The notes: a model not told the origin generated them from the sequence alone. Shown: positions 1 through 11,509, numbered from the stretch's first letter. The stretch: 64,000 nucleotides of DNA from Sphingobacteriales bacterium (GCA_016708305.1 JADJGB010000008.1:2108001-2172000), one strand, 5' to 3'. Program-made: numbers and translations.

Positions 1-339
1 AACTTTTTTAAAAATATTATTGCAACTCAATAATTTAGGAAAATAGTTGCATTTAGCACTACCAATTTCAAAGGATAAATTAGCATATATAAAAGTGCTG
101 GTTCCTCATTTAGGTCGAGTAATGCCTATAAAATCTGGAAACTAAAAAGTGCAGCAGCAATAATTGAAACTTCAAATAAACGGAGAAGTAATATTTGGGC
201 TTATTGGAATGAATTAGCAATATCTATTAAATATTCAAATTTGGGAAAGGACAGGTAAGAAATTATATCCTACCTGCCTGCCCAAATCATTCAAATTGAA
301 TATACACATCTTCAAAATGAAGAAAAAACAAACGTCTGA
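1..339. other. left edge, no gene recognised
   Basis: AT-rich sequence downstream of the last lipoprotein gene of the polysaccharide locus. No open frame with a credible start, no tRNA and no clear terminator hairpin was seen. A frame without a start codon runs roughly from 85 to 255 on the plus strand, but it looks like nothing familiar and is probably chance. Confidence 0.5.
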
Positions 340-1751
340 TTACTCCACTCCATTAATCTCTGCAATACCGGTATAAGTAGTGCCGGAGCCTCGTGTAACG
401 TTAAACCTAAAATATTGTGCCGTTACAGGAGTAACAAATTTTAAGGTTCTTACAGTAGAAGTATTGGTTGCAAGATTAAATGTACCTTCCTGATTCCAAC
501 TGTTGCCATCCTGACTTGATAGTACTTCCATTGTCATAAATCTATAACTTGAAGTAGATGGAGGCGTTAGATTAAAACCTTTAACAGTCCGAACCGTCCC
601 CATATTTAAATCGATATTTGCCGGAAGCAGCGTATTGGTTGTTGACCAATAAGTAGAACTACTTCCATCCAAAACCCGGGGTGGCACATTTACTGAATAT
701 TGGGAACTAGCCGATACTGTCCATAAAGTACGATTCATGGCAGCGCCTGTTAAACCGGCATTGCGTGGATCAATATTTGAAGAATAAACCTTGAGATATA
801 AATAAGTGATTTTTGATTTGATATAGCTGGCAATTGTGGTGATCCCGAAATGCTCTTAATTTGCAATGGCAGTAAATATTCTTTGCCTATTTCAAGTTTA
901 TTATAATTATCCAGATTAATGGTAATACTGTCTTTTGAATTAATTGTTCCGGCGGGTACCTGAACGGCATTTTTCAAAAGTTGATAGGTGTTTCCGGGAA
1001 ACGCCAGACAGTTTGTTTTATACAAGGAGTTATAATTTTCTATCAATCCATTATTCGGCTCCACCTGAATTGTCTGATCGCCAGATACCTGATCGATGAG
1101 GGTACCCTTAAAATAAAATGTAGTATTACCACCCAAATCATTGCCATTTTTAGCAATAGAGTCTTTTATCAGCATTGAGTTAACCGTACTGGTTATTCCT
1201 GCAGAAATTATCTTCCCAAATAGTTTCACAAACATTATCTTCCGGCTGCTACTAATGGGCACATTATCAGTTGCAAAGTCAATTACAACCGGAATAATGT
1301 GGTCTCTTATTCCGGTTTCTAAAAGCGCCGGATTTTTTATTAAAACCCTTATGGAATCTAAAGAAGATATAGCCCCTGATTTAATTACCACATTCCCGTT
1401 ATTGGCTAATTCTACAGCTTCAGGATTTAATACGGGCGATGGATTAACCAACTTATTGATACTATCATACACTCTAACCAACGATGGATCAATTTTGGCC
1501 GATATTTCTATGTCTTTGCTAACCGGCCTTGTAATATATACCGGAAATGCAATCCACTCATTTTTAGTGGTTCCTCCCTCAAGGATGACTACCGAATCAG
1601 AACCAAAAATATTAAAAGCGATGGATCCGGATGGAATATAAATAGACAGTTCATTAAATTTCAGACTGTCTTCTTTTTTGCACGATGACTGAAATAATAC
1701 AAGCGAAAAGCTTAATAAAACCAGGCATATTTTTAAATAATTTGTTTTCAT
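340..1751 (-). CDS. DUF1735 / F5-8 type C domain lipoprotein (frameshifted)
   Basis: Outer-membrane lipoprotein, probably a surface glycan-binding protein of this locus. The signal peptide ends in a lipobox at Cys24. The first ~320 residues are of the DUF1735 / BT_3987-like N-terminal type, and the last ~130 form a discoidin (F5/8 type C) beta-sandwich that usually binds sugars. The two parts sit in different frames. The shift lies near 785-800, where the upstream frame reads ...SLIYIS and the continuing frame reads LYLKVYSSNIDPRNAGLTG, running straight into the discoidin part. The span is 3n+2, so one base is missing. It is the last gene of the operon, 28 bp after the preceding lipoprotein gene. 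A sequencing error is more likely than a true pseudogene. Confidence 0.8.
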
Positions 1752-1779
1752 ATATTATTGATTGTTACTATTAAAAAAA

Positions 1780-2904
1780 TTAATTACATCTGATGTTTGG
1801 GATCCATGTTACGGTTTTGTTTGCAGTGGCATTGCGGCCATTTCCACTAATATCATAAACAATATCGCCGGCTCCTTCATTAAACTTCCAATAACCAACC
1901 AAACCCGGAGAAGCCGGATCTATTACACACATTCCATTAATAATTTCTGATTGGGTAAGTGCTCGCGACCATATTCTTGCTTCGCTAATTGCTCCGTTAA
2001 ACAATCGCCCACCTGCAGAATATCCAAAATGAAAACCGCCCGAATAGGTACTGGTAAGATCCACTGTTCTGGATGCTGTTTTAGTAGCAGCCAATTGTCC
2101 ATTAATATAAATTTTTAGCTGTGCTCCATCATAGACTGCTGCCAAATGATACCAAATACCGGCAGAAAACTGGGTAGGTACGTTTGTAGCTGTGAGGCCA
2201 CCAGCCAGTTGTAATTGATTGGGAAGAACTGTAACGTCTCCAAACCGGAATAAAAAATTTTCCTCTATACCCATAATAGAGCTTATAAACGGACTTGATG
2301 ACTGAAATTGATTTGCCATTACACGAACTTCATAGCTGATGTTTGACATGGACTTAAGATTATCATTGTTTTTCGAAAAATCAACTTTATAATAATTCCC
2401 AGCCAGTGAAGCCACAGTAGATACAATAACGCGATTGACAACTACAAAAATGGTTCTGGAAGCCTCCAACACAGGTAAATGGGAGGCCGATTTTATAGTA
2501 ACAGGAACTACATAAGATGCCCCGTCTTTAAAATTTTTTGTAGAAAGGATTTTTAATTTGACAACATCGGATATATTAGTGCCTGAATGAATGGTTACAG
2601 AATTGCCTGTAAGCTCATAACTGCCCGGAGGAAGCGGCGAGAAGTGCTTCCCCGTCAATATATTATATGTACTAATAAGTGTTGTATCCGTTTCGAGAAA
2701 TGCAGTAATAGGAGTGGAGGTTATTTGAGATGACTTTGCCATTAAGGCCATTTCGCCTCCTGTGCTGTCAACAGTAATTGATGTTGAAATTGCTGTTTCG
2801 GCAGACGATAAAAAAACTACATTTATATTAGGAGATTCTCTTTTGCAACTTAACAGCAAAATTATAATAAAGCTTACACCCAAAGCCTGGAATTTTATTT
2901 TCAT
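1780..2904 (-). CDS. DUF1735 and LamG-like domain lipoprotein
   Basis: A 374-residue surface lipoprotein. The lipobox cysteine is residue 20. A DUF1735 region (about 30-150) carries the typical run of a short beta-rich domain, LTG.SVTIHSGTNISD and VPVTIKSAS. A concanavalin-A-like LamG/pentraxin domain (about 165-370) is marked by WYHLAAVYDG, INGQLAATK, ARIWSRALTQ and GYWKFNEGAGD. LamG domains usually bind carbohydrate, so this is likely a surface glycan-binding protein feeding the SusCD pair. It lies 32 bp after the GH18 gene on the same strand. It is paralogous in architecture to the protein at 3973-5100 on the other side of the GH18 gene. Confidence 0.85.
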   Translation of the reverse strand: MKIKFQALGVSFIIILLLSCKRESPNINVVFLSSAETAISTSITVDSTGGEMALMAKSSQITSTPITAFLETDTTLISTYNILTGKHFSPLPPGSYELTGNSVTIHSGTNISDVVKLKILSTKNFKDGASYVVPVTIKSASHLPVLEASRTIFVVVNRVIVSTVASLAGNYYKVDFSKNNDNLKSMSNISYEVRVMANQFQSSSPFISSIMGIEENFLFRFGDVTVLPNQLQLAGGLTATNVPTQFSAGIWYHLAAVYDGAQLKIYINGQLAATKTASRTVDLTSTYSGGFHFGYSAGGRLFNGAISEARIWSRALTQSEIINGMCVIDPASPGLVGYWKFNEGAGDIVYDISGNGRNATANKTVTWIPNIRCN

Positions 2905-2936
2905 AATTTAAACATTTTATAAAAATTCAGGTTTCA

Positions 2937-3926
2937 TTATTTTGCAGCAGGATTCATTATTTGTATTGCTCTACGTGCATAATTATAGTCAGGAGTCAAG
3001 GCATATTCATATTCGGCATGGTAGGTTCCACAACCGCCTTTACGACCAGAGACAGGATTCCAATATGCAAACCCTAACAATGAAGGCATTACTCCTCGTA
3101 CCGGATCATTAAAATTTACACCACCGTTTGCCCAATAGCTTTCAAAATTTTCGCAAGGCACAAATTTCCTTGCCGGAATAACACCGCCGCCATAGGTAGT
3201 TAATCTGCTTTGCAAATTGGATGGCGAACTGGAGCCATAGGCCTGCTGCATAAAATAATCGATATATGGTTCAATTCCAATATCACTTTGTCCATCTATA
3301 ATAAGCAATTTTCCGGTACCAGATTTAGGTCCCAAGTATTGAGAAAGCGCTTTAAACAATCGTTGCGTGTGCGGATCATTTGTTGCATATCCTCCACTGT
3401 CTCCAAAAATACTATTATCGCCAAATGAAGGTTCGTAATCCAAATCAAATCCATCTATTTGGTATTTGTCAATAGTATCTGAAATAGATTTTGCCACCTT
3501 ATCAATTGCAGCCATTACATCATTTACATAAAGAGTGCTATCATTTTTTTTCATTAATTTTTCTACCCCACTACCAAAAATGGTTATTACAAATCGGGTA
3601 CCCTTCAATTCACGGGTTTTTTGCATGGTTTCAAAATTATAGCTTCCAATAGGTGGAGCGCCACCCCAAAGCGCTACGATGTCAACACTGTCTGGTATTT
3701 GATCCATCACCCCTGGCACTTCAGGATTGCCCATTGATCCTGTGCCGCCAAACCAACCAAAGAAAATAGGATGATCAGATTTTTTATAGGCTCTTAAATT
3801 TGCGAAATAATCATCCGAACGATTTAATTCTGTCGGCACCACCTTGCTTTCCGGCAGGTTTTGCTTTGTGCAGGACGGAATACATAAAAATAAAAACACT
3901 CCAATAAGATAAAATAGTTTATTCAT
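2937..3926 (-). CDS. GH18 endoglycosidase lipoprotein
   Basis: Glycoside hydrolase family 18 protein, 329 residues. The catalytic signature DGFDLDYE is at residues 158-165, with Glu165 the predicted acid/base and Asp161 and Asp163 the assisting acids. The signal peptide ends at Cys19 (CIPSC), so the enzyme should be anchored in the outer membrane, probably surface exposed. Length and context (SusCD plus DUF1735 lipoproteins) fit the endo-beta-N-acetylglucosaminidase branch, such as EndoBT-type enzymes acting on the chitobiose core of N-glycans, rather than a large modular chitinase. The substrate is inferred from family and context only. The gene is intact and sits between two DUF1735-LamG genes in the same operon. 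Confidence 0.88.
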   Translation of the reverse strand: MNKLFYLIGVFLFLCIPSCTKQNLPESKVVPTELNRSDDYFANLRAYKKSDHPIFFGWFGGTGSMGNPEVPGVMDQIPDSVDIVALWGGAPPIGSYNFETMQKTRELKGTRFVITIFGSGVEKLMKKNDSTLYVNDVMAAIDKVAKSISDTIDKYQIDGFDLDYEPSFGDNSIFGDSGGYATNDPHTQRLFKALSQYLGPKSGTGKLLIIDGQSDIGIEPYIDYFMQQAYGSSSPSNLQSRLTTYGGGVIPARKFVPCENFESYWANGGVNFNDPVRGVMPSLLGFAYWNPVSGRKGGCGTYHAEYEYALTPDYNYARRAIQIMNPAAK

Positions 3927-3972
3927 TTCTTCTATTTTTAAATAAAATCAAAAATTATTTTCTTTAATAAAT

Positions 3973-5100
3973 TTATTCAGGGCAACGCACACCACTAATC
4001 CATGCGTTGGCGCCTGTAAAAGTACCTGTGTGGCCATGACCCGTAATGTCCGCCACCGAATTGCCCATTCCTTCGTTGAACTTCCAATAGCCATAAAGGT
4101 TTGGTAATTTCGGGCTAACCGCACATGCTCCATCCTGAATTTCTTTTGTGCAAGCGCTTTGGTCCCAAAAACGCAATTCCTGAACCTGCATGGGTAATCC
4201 TCCTCCACCAAAACCCATAGAATTTAGATTGAACCGGGTGTTTGCAGGCGCTGAGGTGGTTACATCAAGTCTGCCATTTACATAGATTTTGAATGTATTG
4301 GCTTTCCCATCAAAAACATAGGCAATATGGTACCATTTGTTACTTGCAAAACCTGTTTGAGATGCCGGTTGCACGCCGTTATATTTAATCTGTAATTGAT
4401 TGGGCTGGATTACCACATCGCCAAAACGAGAATATATTTCAGATGGGTAGGCATAAAACAATGCCATATTATTTCTGAAAGTTCCGGTAACTCTCACTCT
4501 GAATTCGACAGTAAATTCACCCAGGTCAACTATTGGATCAGGAACCGCAAAAGTGATATTACTGGTTTTTGATAAATCTAAAGCAGGGTTAATGATTACC
4601 CTTGCAATTGTCACATATAATATACTTGAAGATTCTAAAAGAGGAATGTTTCCAGATACCTTTGTTATTTTAACAGGGATCATATATTGCTATCCTTCCA
4701 CTACTGTATTATCAAAAGGCTTTACATCAAGTTGAACAATGTCGGAAATACTTGCTCCAGCATGAATTTTTACCTCATTAGATGCTATAGAGAAAAACTT
4801 TGAAGGTAATGGTTTGTACTTAGTACCATTTGTATTATTAAAGCGTGCAACATAACTGGTGTCAACTTTAATTTCTGCCATTATATCAGATGGAACTACC
4901 ACTGATGAACTTACCGAAATTCCGAGATTCCCACCTTTATCATCTACGGTAAGGGCTCTTAGCACAGAACCAGTGCCTAAAGGATCAGTAAAATATATGG
5001 CTTTACTTTGAATCTCGGACTTTAAACATCCGGAGATTAATGTAAGATAAAACAATGCTGTAACAAGTATTGATGCAGGTATAATTTTCTTATTTTTCAT
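3973..5100 (-). CDS. DUF1735 and LamG lipoprotein with in-frame TAG
   Basis: Same architecture as 1780-2904: lipobox Cys25, DUF1735 region, then a LamG domain (WYHIAYVFDGKAN, YVNGRLDV, LRFWDQSA, GYWKFNEGMGN). The reading frame is continuous over the whole span except for one TAG at 4690-4692, between ...NTVVEG and QYMIPVKI. This is a nonsense change, not a frameshift. In the paralogue the matching stretch reads DGASYVVPVTI, so a Ser, Lys or similar codon is expected here. It could be a base-call error or a real amber mutation that removes the glycan-binding half. The gene follows susD by 24 bp in the operon. Confidence 0.82.
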
Positions 5101-5124
5101 ATAATTTTATAATTTGATTATAAA

Positions 5125-6767
5125 TCAATACCTGTCAGAGTTATTTTTATCCCACCAAAGAGGTGTTCCTCCATTATCAGGGCCGCCCAATAAGGAAACC
5201 CCTTTTGCCACCTGAGCGCCATTTTGATTGTACTGCGAAATAGGGTAGGGCAGCCTGCGAACCTGCAAATTAGTATTAACAGCGCCACCGCTTTTGTTTA
5301 GCGCTACCGGAAATATTCTTGGGTAACCCGTTCTTCTATATTCGGCCCAGGCTTCACAACCATTAGGATAAAGTGCAATCCACTTTTGAACCATAACTCG
5401 ATGAAGCTTTACTTTAAAGATTGCAAGATCATCCCACTGTATTGAAATAGTGTCGGTAGTGGGAAAAGATACACTATATCCTGAGTTAGCATAATCAATA
5501 TATTCTGCCGGTCTGAAACATTATACTGCAAATAATTTGCCGGCATAGCTATTTTGTTTTCTGCAAATGAATTTCTAATTCCTGATTCATAATAATCCTT
5601 TGCATTCCCTTTCATGTTCCAACCTCTCAATGCGCCTTCTGAAAGTAAAAAATACACTTCAGACGATTGCAACCATGGAAGCGGAGTGGCGCTTGAAACC
5701 TTTAGTTGCGAAAATGGTTGATACAGGGAGCGGGTTACGTTAATACCCGACCGCACACCGATTACTTCTGAAGTATGTCCTGGTAATGTCGCATTGGCAA
5801 AATAAACATTCAAGCGAGGATCTTTATATCCTGATAAAATGGATTGCATTGATGCCCCTGCCCGGGTTTCCATATAATTTTCGGTAAGTGTTAATAGTGG
5901 ATTATTATAATTGAAAGCTCCGTTACCAGGCTTTAAGCTGTGAATTGCGCTTTCTATAGGGTCTGTTATTAACCCGGCAGGGTTATTTACGGCTTCTTCA
6001 GCATATTGCCTGGCCTTTGCGGGGTCCACATAAACAATGCGCATTGCCAATCTTAAGATTAATGAATTAGCATATTTTGCCCATTTCAGATAATCGCCTT
6101 CATATATCAAATCATATTGTTTTAATGGCGTGCCTGCTGCTCCGCCAAATTTGAACAAAAGGTCTCTTGCTTCTACTAAATCACTGAATGCCGAATAATA
6201 AATATCTGCCTGACTGTCATAAGCCGGTGTAAATGTACCGCTTGAAATTGTACTGTAAGGCACAGGTCCGTAACTGTCAGTAGCTCTGATAATACCGGTA
6301 ACTTTTATTATTTGTGCAACAGAAAACTGAAGCGAATCCTTTGTAATGTCTGTAATGTCCTTAATATTCTTCCATGCAGCTATTAATTTACCGGTCAAAT
6401 TAAATTGTTCATTTACCCATGAAAGGTTGAATCCGTAAGTCAGGTTATTTGTATTTGCGCCCCAATCGCCCGCCTGACCCATAAAACCGGAGAAGCAATC
6501 AGCCGCCAGATTAAAAGCTATTTGGTAGCTGTTTACATAGTCGGTTTTACCAATGGGATCCGCAGCCGGAGTAACTGCATTAATCATTGACGGAAAATTT
6601 TTCCCGCTGATATAGTTATCGGCATCCTGCTGTTCCAGAGTCGCTTTGTATGGATCGGTATTGTAATCGGCATATTTTTTTGTACAAGAAAAAAGCATTA
6701 TTACAGAAAATAATAACAGTATTTTTCTCTGAAAATTTTTAATATATATAGTCTTATTCTTTTTCAT
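5125..6767 (-). CDS. SusD/RagB-like nutrient-binding lipoprotein (frameshifted)
   Basis: Outer-membrane lipoprotein that caps the SusC transporter and binds the glycan. Lipobox Cys28 (MLFSCTKKYADYN), followed by the all-helical SusD-like_2 type sequence (ADCFSGFMGQAGDWG, YAKWANSLILRLAMRI, KDYYESGIRNSF). The last ~110 residues are in another frame. The shift lies near 5475, where YANSGYSVSFPTTDTISIQW continues to WAEYRRTGYPRIFP, the normal SusD C-terminus. The span is 3n+2, one base short. It starts 21 bp after the susC stop, the usual susC-susD order. Confidence 0.88.
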
Positions 6768-6788
6768 AAAAATTACACTTTAATTTAT

Positions 6789-9700
6789 TTAAAACTGTGC
6801 TCTGATATTAAACCCAAAGCTTCTGTAACTCGGTTGTCTGAAATAATCAATTCCCTGGTAATAGGTACCGGTTGAAGAGGTAGATTCGGGATCAAATGGA
6901 GATTTATTATAGAACATGAACAAATTGCGACCTGTAATAGCTAATTTAATATCATTAATTCTTCCTTTTAATAATGAGCCAGGAATAGCGTAGGAGATAG
7001 CCGCTTCTCTCAACCTGAAATTGGTAGCGCTATAAACATAGTAGGCAGCCATTCCAACAGAACCTCCTGAAGCATTTCCTACCATATCATAAAATGCTTG
7101 TACATTAGAGTATTTCTTTCCGTAAATAGGCACGCCTCCATTATCCCTTTCATCAGCAGATTTTTGTGAAACACCGTAAGCATCCATTATAGATTGGGTG
7201 TATGATATCCCAATGCCGCCTATACGCGCATCCAATAAAAATGATAACTCCAGATTTTTATAGGCGAGAGCATTTCTCCAACCTATTGTGTAATCGGGGG
7301 TGGTTTTACCAATATATCTCGGTGAGATATTTGTTTTGGCAATGGCACCAGAGCTTGGATCAACCCATAAATAACCCTGATTGTCTTCTCTCAAAATCTG
7401 AGTTATATACAGATCGGCCATAGTGCCATTAATTGCTAATATATTTATCAGGTCATTTCCAACAGTACCATTTCTAATACTGTCCTTTCCATAAACTTCT
7501 CCGGTAATTGGATTGGTGTAGCCTTCTGATAGTCGTTTGACTTTATTTCTGTTAAGTGTAAAAACAGCGGAGCTATTCCAAGTAATATCTCCAAATAGTC
7601 TGTTATACCCAATGGATGCTTCAATTCCCTTGTTTTCAATATTACCGGCATTGTAATAAAAGTCAGTATATAATCCGCCGGTAGTTAATTTTTGATCAAG
7701 CAATTGGTTGGTGGTATTTGACTTATACACTGTTGCATTTACAAATAATTTATTACGGAAGAATTTTAATTCTACTCCTGCTTCATACGATTTTGTACGC
7801 TCGGGCAAATAATCGGGGAAAGGAGCCGGTCTATACACATCAGGGTTAATTAATGAATAAACAGGATTGGTTATTCCAAAACCTGGAGGGTTACCTACCT
7901 CAGCGTATGATAGCCTCACCTTACCAAAAGAAAGAATATTTTTAGGAAGATGCAGTGCATCTGTAAAAATGCCTGAAATACCTACAGATGGATAAAAGTA
8001 GGATGTTTTTGCTGCAAAGCCCTGCGGCAGTTGGGATGGCCACTCATATCGCCCGGTCAGGTTTAAAAACAACCATCTTTTATATTCAAATTCGGCAGTG
8101 GCAAAAAGTGATTGCAGTTGCTGATGACTGTAGTTTTGTGTAGGTGGATCGGTTGTATTTTCAGACACAGAATAGAAGTTTGCCAGTCTTGATAACTTGC
8201 CACCGGCTCCCAAACCATCTATTTTGTCATTATTATAACTTCCACCTATATTGGAATTAAATTTTATGTCGGCAGTAAGGTTTTTATTTATAGATGCCAT
8301 TAAATCAATATAGGTATTTTTTGATACTGATTTGAACGTAGTATAATATCCAAATTCTGAGGCAAAAAGGCCGTCGGTGCCGGCAGCGCGTCTAACTTCT
8401 GAAAGTGTGCTGGAGTTATCCATTCTTACTCTACCGGTTATATTGAGCCATTCATAAATTTTGTACTTTGCTATTGCACTTATTGCATATCGGTCAATAT
8501 TATTCGTATTGGATTGTTCATTAGTTATCCAATAAGGGTTTTCTACCGATAGTCCTAAATTACCATAAGGCCAAAACTGTATTGGCAATTTTCTACCTGG
8601 GTCGTATCGGCTGTAAACCTGATATTTTCTGATATCATCACCCGGAGGGAAAAGATAAATACCTACCAATGGGTTGTGATATTGCCCTTGGGCAATCATG
8701 TTTTTATCATCACTTTTGATATACATTACATTAAAATCTACTGACAAATGGTCATTGAAATTGGTAGATTGTCTTAAATACCCATTATATCGGTTATAGC
8801 TGTTACTGGGTATAATTCCTAAAGCATTATTGGAGGCTAATGAGAAAAAAGTCTGACTTTTTTCATTACCTCCGGAAAAACTAATTGCATTAAAGATATT
8901 ATGACCAGTTTCAAAGAAATCCTTTGGTCTATAATTGGATGGGGTTGTTGATTTTGCTCCCCAGCTTTGAAATTGTGCAGGGTCGCCTTGCCCGTAGGTA
9001 TTTTGAAATCCGGGTAACACAAAAGGTTCAAAAAAGTCGGTACTATGCGAAATGTTTATTTTTAATTTTCCTGTAGAACCTTTTTTTGTAGTTACAACAA
9101 TTACACCGTTTGAGCCCTGATTACCATACAATGCAGATGCCGCAGGCCCGGTTAATGCCGAAATGGTTTCAATATCTTCGGGATTGATACTGGATATTCC
9201 TTCGCCACTTACTACTCCCTGAAAAGGTCCGCTTGCATTAGCCCCGCCATTTGAGTTTGGTATGGGGATACCATCTACTACATATAATACATTATTATTT
9301 CCCGAGATGGATTTTGTACCTCGCATTACCACTCTGGTGGCGCCTCCAATACCTGAAGAACTTGGGTTAATGGTAACCCCTGCAATTTTACCCGAAAGTG
9401 TATTTACAAAGTTTGCATCTTTATTTCTTGTTATTTCTTCCGATTTTATTTCCTGCACATTGTAAGTCAATGCTCTTTCAGCTTTTTTAATACCTAACGC
9501 TGTTACAACTATTTTTTCCATTTCCTGCGGAATTCTCAATAGTGTAATCTCATAATTAGATTGTCCGGTTGCAATGAATACTTCCTGTGGTTGATATCCT
9601 ATGTAGGACACCAGTAAAACCTCTCCGGCATTAGCCTGTATTTGAAATCTACCATTTATATCGCTGGCACTTCGCCTGTCTGTACCTTTTACTGTAACAG

Positions 9701-10133
9701 TTGCCCCTGCCAATACCTGACCACTGGTATCCCTAATGATACCCCTGATATCAATATAGGCAGGTTGAGCAGAAGAATGCAGTAAAATAGTATGGCTAAT
9801 AATTTCATACGTAATGGGTTGGTCAGCAAAGCATAAATCCAATGCTTCTTTTAATGGCCGGTTTTTAAACTGTACGGAAACTGGCTTGAGATTGCCAATT
9901 ACTGTATTCTCATACCAAAAATAATAGCCCGTTTGAGATTCAATTTTCTGAAGTACAGATTTAATTGGAGTACTTTTTTCTGAAAGTGTAACGTTTTGAG
10001 CATAGCCTGAAGCCTGAGCCTGCATGATGCATGCAAAAACCAGCAGAAATATAATCTTCATGATTATTAAGAATTTAAAAAGAATCGGGGTTGGTTCTTT
10101 TAATTTTAATGCATAATTAACATTGAAAAGCAT
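6789..10133 (-). CDS. SusC/RagA family TonB-dependent receptor with STN domain
   Basis: Outer-membrane TonB-dependent importer, 1114 residues, intact. In order: signal peptide (the core begins at an internal Met near residue 25, so 10061 is an alternative start), STN secretin/TonB short N-terminal domain (about 45-115), CarboxypepD_reg-like domain (about 125-200), plug domain with NVLYVVDGIPIPN, and a large beta-barrel ending in aromatic RAQF. The STN domain normally contacts a FecR-type anti-sigma factor, which fits the sigma/FecR pair just upstream. It imports oligosaccharides released by the GH18 enzyme (inference). SusD follows 21 bp later. Confidence 0.93.
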   Translation of the reverse strand: MLFNVNYALKLKEPTPILFKFLIIMKIIFLLVFACIMQAQASGYAQNVTLSEKSTPIKSVLQKIESQTGYYFWYENTVIGNLKPVSVQFKNRPLKEALDLCFADQPITYEIISHTILLHSSAQPAYIDIRGIIRDTSGQVLAGATVTVKGTDRRSASDINGRFQIQANAGEVLLVSYIGYQPQEVFIATGQSNYEITLLRIPQEMEKIVVTALGIKKAERALTYNVQEIKSEEITRNKDANFVNTLSGKIAGVTINPSSSGIGGATRVVMRGTKSISGNNNVLYVVDGIPIPNSNGGANASGPFQGVVSGEGISSINPEDIETISALTGPAASALYGNQGSNGVIVVTTKKGSTGKLKINISHSTDFFEPFVLPGFQNTYGQGDPAQFQSWGAKSTTPSNYRPKDFFETGHNIFNAISFSGGNEKSQTFFSLASNNALGIIPSNSYNRYNGYLRQSTNFNDHLSVDFNVMYIKSDDKNMIAQGQYHNPLVGIYLFPPGDDIRKYQVYSRYDPGRKLPIQFWPYGNLGLSVENPYWITNEQSNTNNIDRYAISAIAKYKIYEWLNITGRVRMDNSSTLSEVRRAAGTDGLFASEFGYYTTFKSVSKNTYIDLMASINKNLTADIKFNSNIGGSYNNDKIDGLGAGGKLSRLANFYSVSENTTDPPTQNYSHQQLQSLFATAEFEYKRWLFLNLTGRYEWPSQLPQGFAAKTSYFYPSVGISGIFTDALHLPKNILSFGKVRLSYAEVGNPPGFGITNPVYSLINPDVYRPAPFPDYLPERTKSYEAGVELKFFRNKLFVNATVYKSNTTNQLLDQKLTTGGLYTDFYYNAGNIENKGIEASIGYNRLFGDITWNSSAVFTLNRNKVKRLSEGYTNPITGEVYGKDSIRNGTVGNDLINILAINGTMADLYITQILREDNQGYLWVDPSSGAIAKTNISPRYIGKTTPDYTIGWRNALAYKNLELSFLLDARIGGIGISYTQSIMDAYGVSQKSADERDNGGVPIYGKKYSNVQAFYDMVGNASGGSVGMAAYYVYSATNFRLREAAISYAIPGSLLKGRINDIKLAITGRNLFMFYNKSPFDPESTSSTGTYYQGIDYFRQPSYRSFGFNIRAQF

Positions 10134-10191
10134 AAATTTGAACAGTTTTGAGTGAATAATACAATTCGCAGATTTGTTGTTATTTCATTTC

Positions 10192-10216
10192 CCCCGGACT
10201 CCACTCCGGGGTTTTT
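10192..10216. terminator. GC hairpin between fecR-like gene and susC
   Basis: Perfect 7-bp stem CCCCGGA/TCCGGGG followed by TTTTTATT on the plus strand. The surrounding genes run on the minus strand, where no T-run follows, so it may act as an mRNA-processing or attenuation hairpin in the leader of susC rather than as a terminator for them. About 200 bp separate the two genes, with no other feature seen. Confidence 0.4.
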
Positions 10217-10340
10217 ATTGGAAATAAGAGGTAGTAAATTATTGTTATGAATCATCTTTATATATTATCATGGCAATCTTTCTTTTATTAATTTATCAAA
10301 GTGAACAATGTCTTTTATTTTTTTAAACTATACTACCTTT

Positions 10341-11509
10341 TTAAAAAACTAATATTTTATTACCCTCGGTTTTAAAATTAATTCCGCTCTTATGCAAAAT
10401 TTTTAATACATCTTCTAAGGGCGTATTCCGACTTATGTAGCCAGAAAATTTTCTATCGTCTGTTATATTTCCATACTCTACTTCCACATCATACCATCTG
10501 CTTATTTCTCGCATAATTGTTTGAATGTCAGAGTCATTAAAACTTAATAATTCATTTTTCCAAGCCAAAACATCATTGGAATTTGCATTTTTTACATTTA
10601 TCGAATTTGAAGAAACTGCTGCCTGTTGGCGTGGTTTTAATTTCTGTACCTGAGATGTTTTATTGTAATAAATATTCACCGATCCTTCCAACAGGGTTAC
10701 TTTCGAAACTGCCTCATCATCATAAGCTTTTATGTCAAAATGAGTTCCTAAAACCTCAGTTGTCAGTTGAGAGGTTTTTACGAAAAAGCGTTTGGCAGTA
10801 TCTTTTGCCACTTCAAAATAGGCTTCTCCACTTAATTCTACTTCTCTCTTTTGCTTCGAAAATACCATTGGGTATGAAAGGGATGATTGTGTGTTCAACC
10901 AAACATGAGTACCATCTGCCAGTTTAAAATGGAGTGTAGTGCTTCCTCGAGGATTAACTATTTTTATTGGTAAGGATGCCTGACCTGAATTGTTGCTTGC
11001 AATATTTTCAATTTCAAACAGCCCTATATTTGATTTGGTTAGTTTAAAAAGGTATTTATCAAATAAAATATCATTTGATAGGGTATCCAATTTTATTTTA
11101 GACCCATCAGGCAGTATAATAATTGCCTGATTATTAGTAGGGTAAGTTACAGCAGATAATTCTATGTGCTCTTTGCTTTTATCTTTAGACAAGAAAAAAT
11201 AACCACCTGTAAAACAAATCAGAAAGACAATGCAGCGGCAGCGGAATACCAGATTGATTTTCTTTTTGCAGGGATATATTTGGTATTTATTTGTATTTGT
11301 GTTTTTAATCTTTCTAAAACCCTTTCTCTTTCTTGCTTGGTATCAAGGTTGTTGTATTTCCCCGATTCAAGAGATGAAAGAATTTCACCACCAAGATAGT
11401 CCTGAAAATCTTTTTTCTGCAGGTTAAAAAGAAATTCGTTAATCTCTTCACTTGTAAGCTTTTCAGCAAGCCAGCCGTTAACCAAATATGTGAATCTATC
11501 GTTTTTCAT
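10341..11509 (-). CDS. FecR-type anti-sigma factor (frameshifted)
   Basis: Single-pass inner-membrane anti-sigma factor. The N-terminal cytoplasmic part (MKNDRFTYLVNGWLAEKLT...) would bind the sigma factor. A membrane helix follows, then a periplasmic FecR domain (NPRGSTTLHFKLADGT, VELSGEAYFEVAKD, TEVLGTHFDIKAY) and a C-terminal DUF4974 domain (IMREISRWYDVEVEY...FKTEGNKILVF). The helix spans the frame break near 11225: the frame leaving SAAAA continues as VFLICFTGGYFFLSKDKS. The span is 3n+2. It sits between the sigma gene and susC, the standard order for cell-surface signalling in Bacteroidota. It probably holds the sigma factor until SusC engages substrate. Confidence 0.88.

Noticed and set aside
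85..255. Open frame without a start codon at the left edge
   Set aside because: No start codon, no recognisable protein features and unusual composition; probably chance.
1141..1641. A 166-codon plus-strand open frame
   Set aside because: It runs opposite the DUF1735 lipoprotein gene, has no family resemblance and no start signal; it is a mirror of the real gene.
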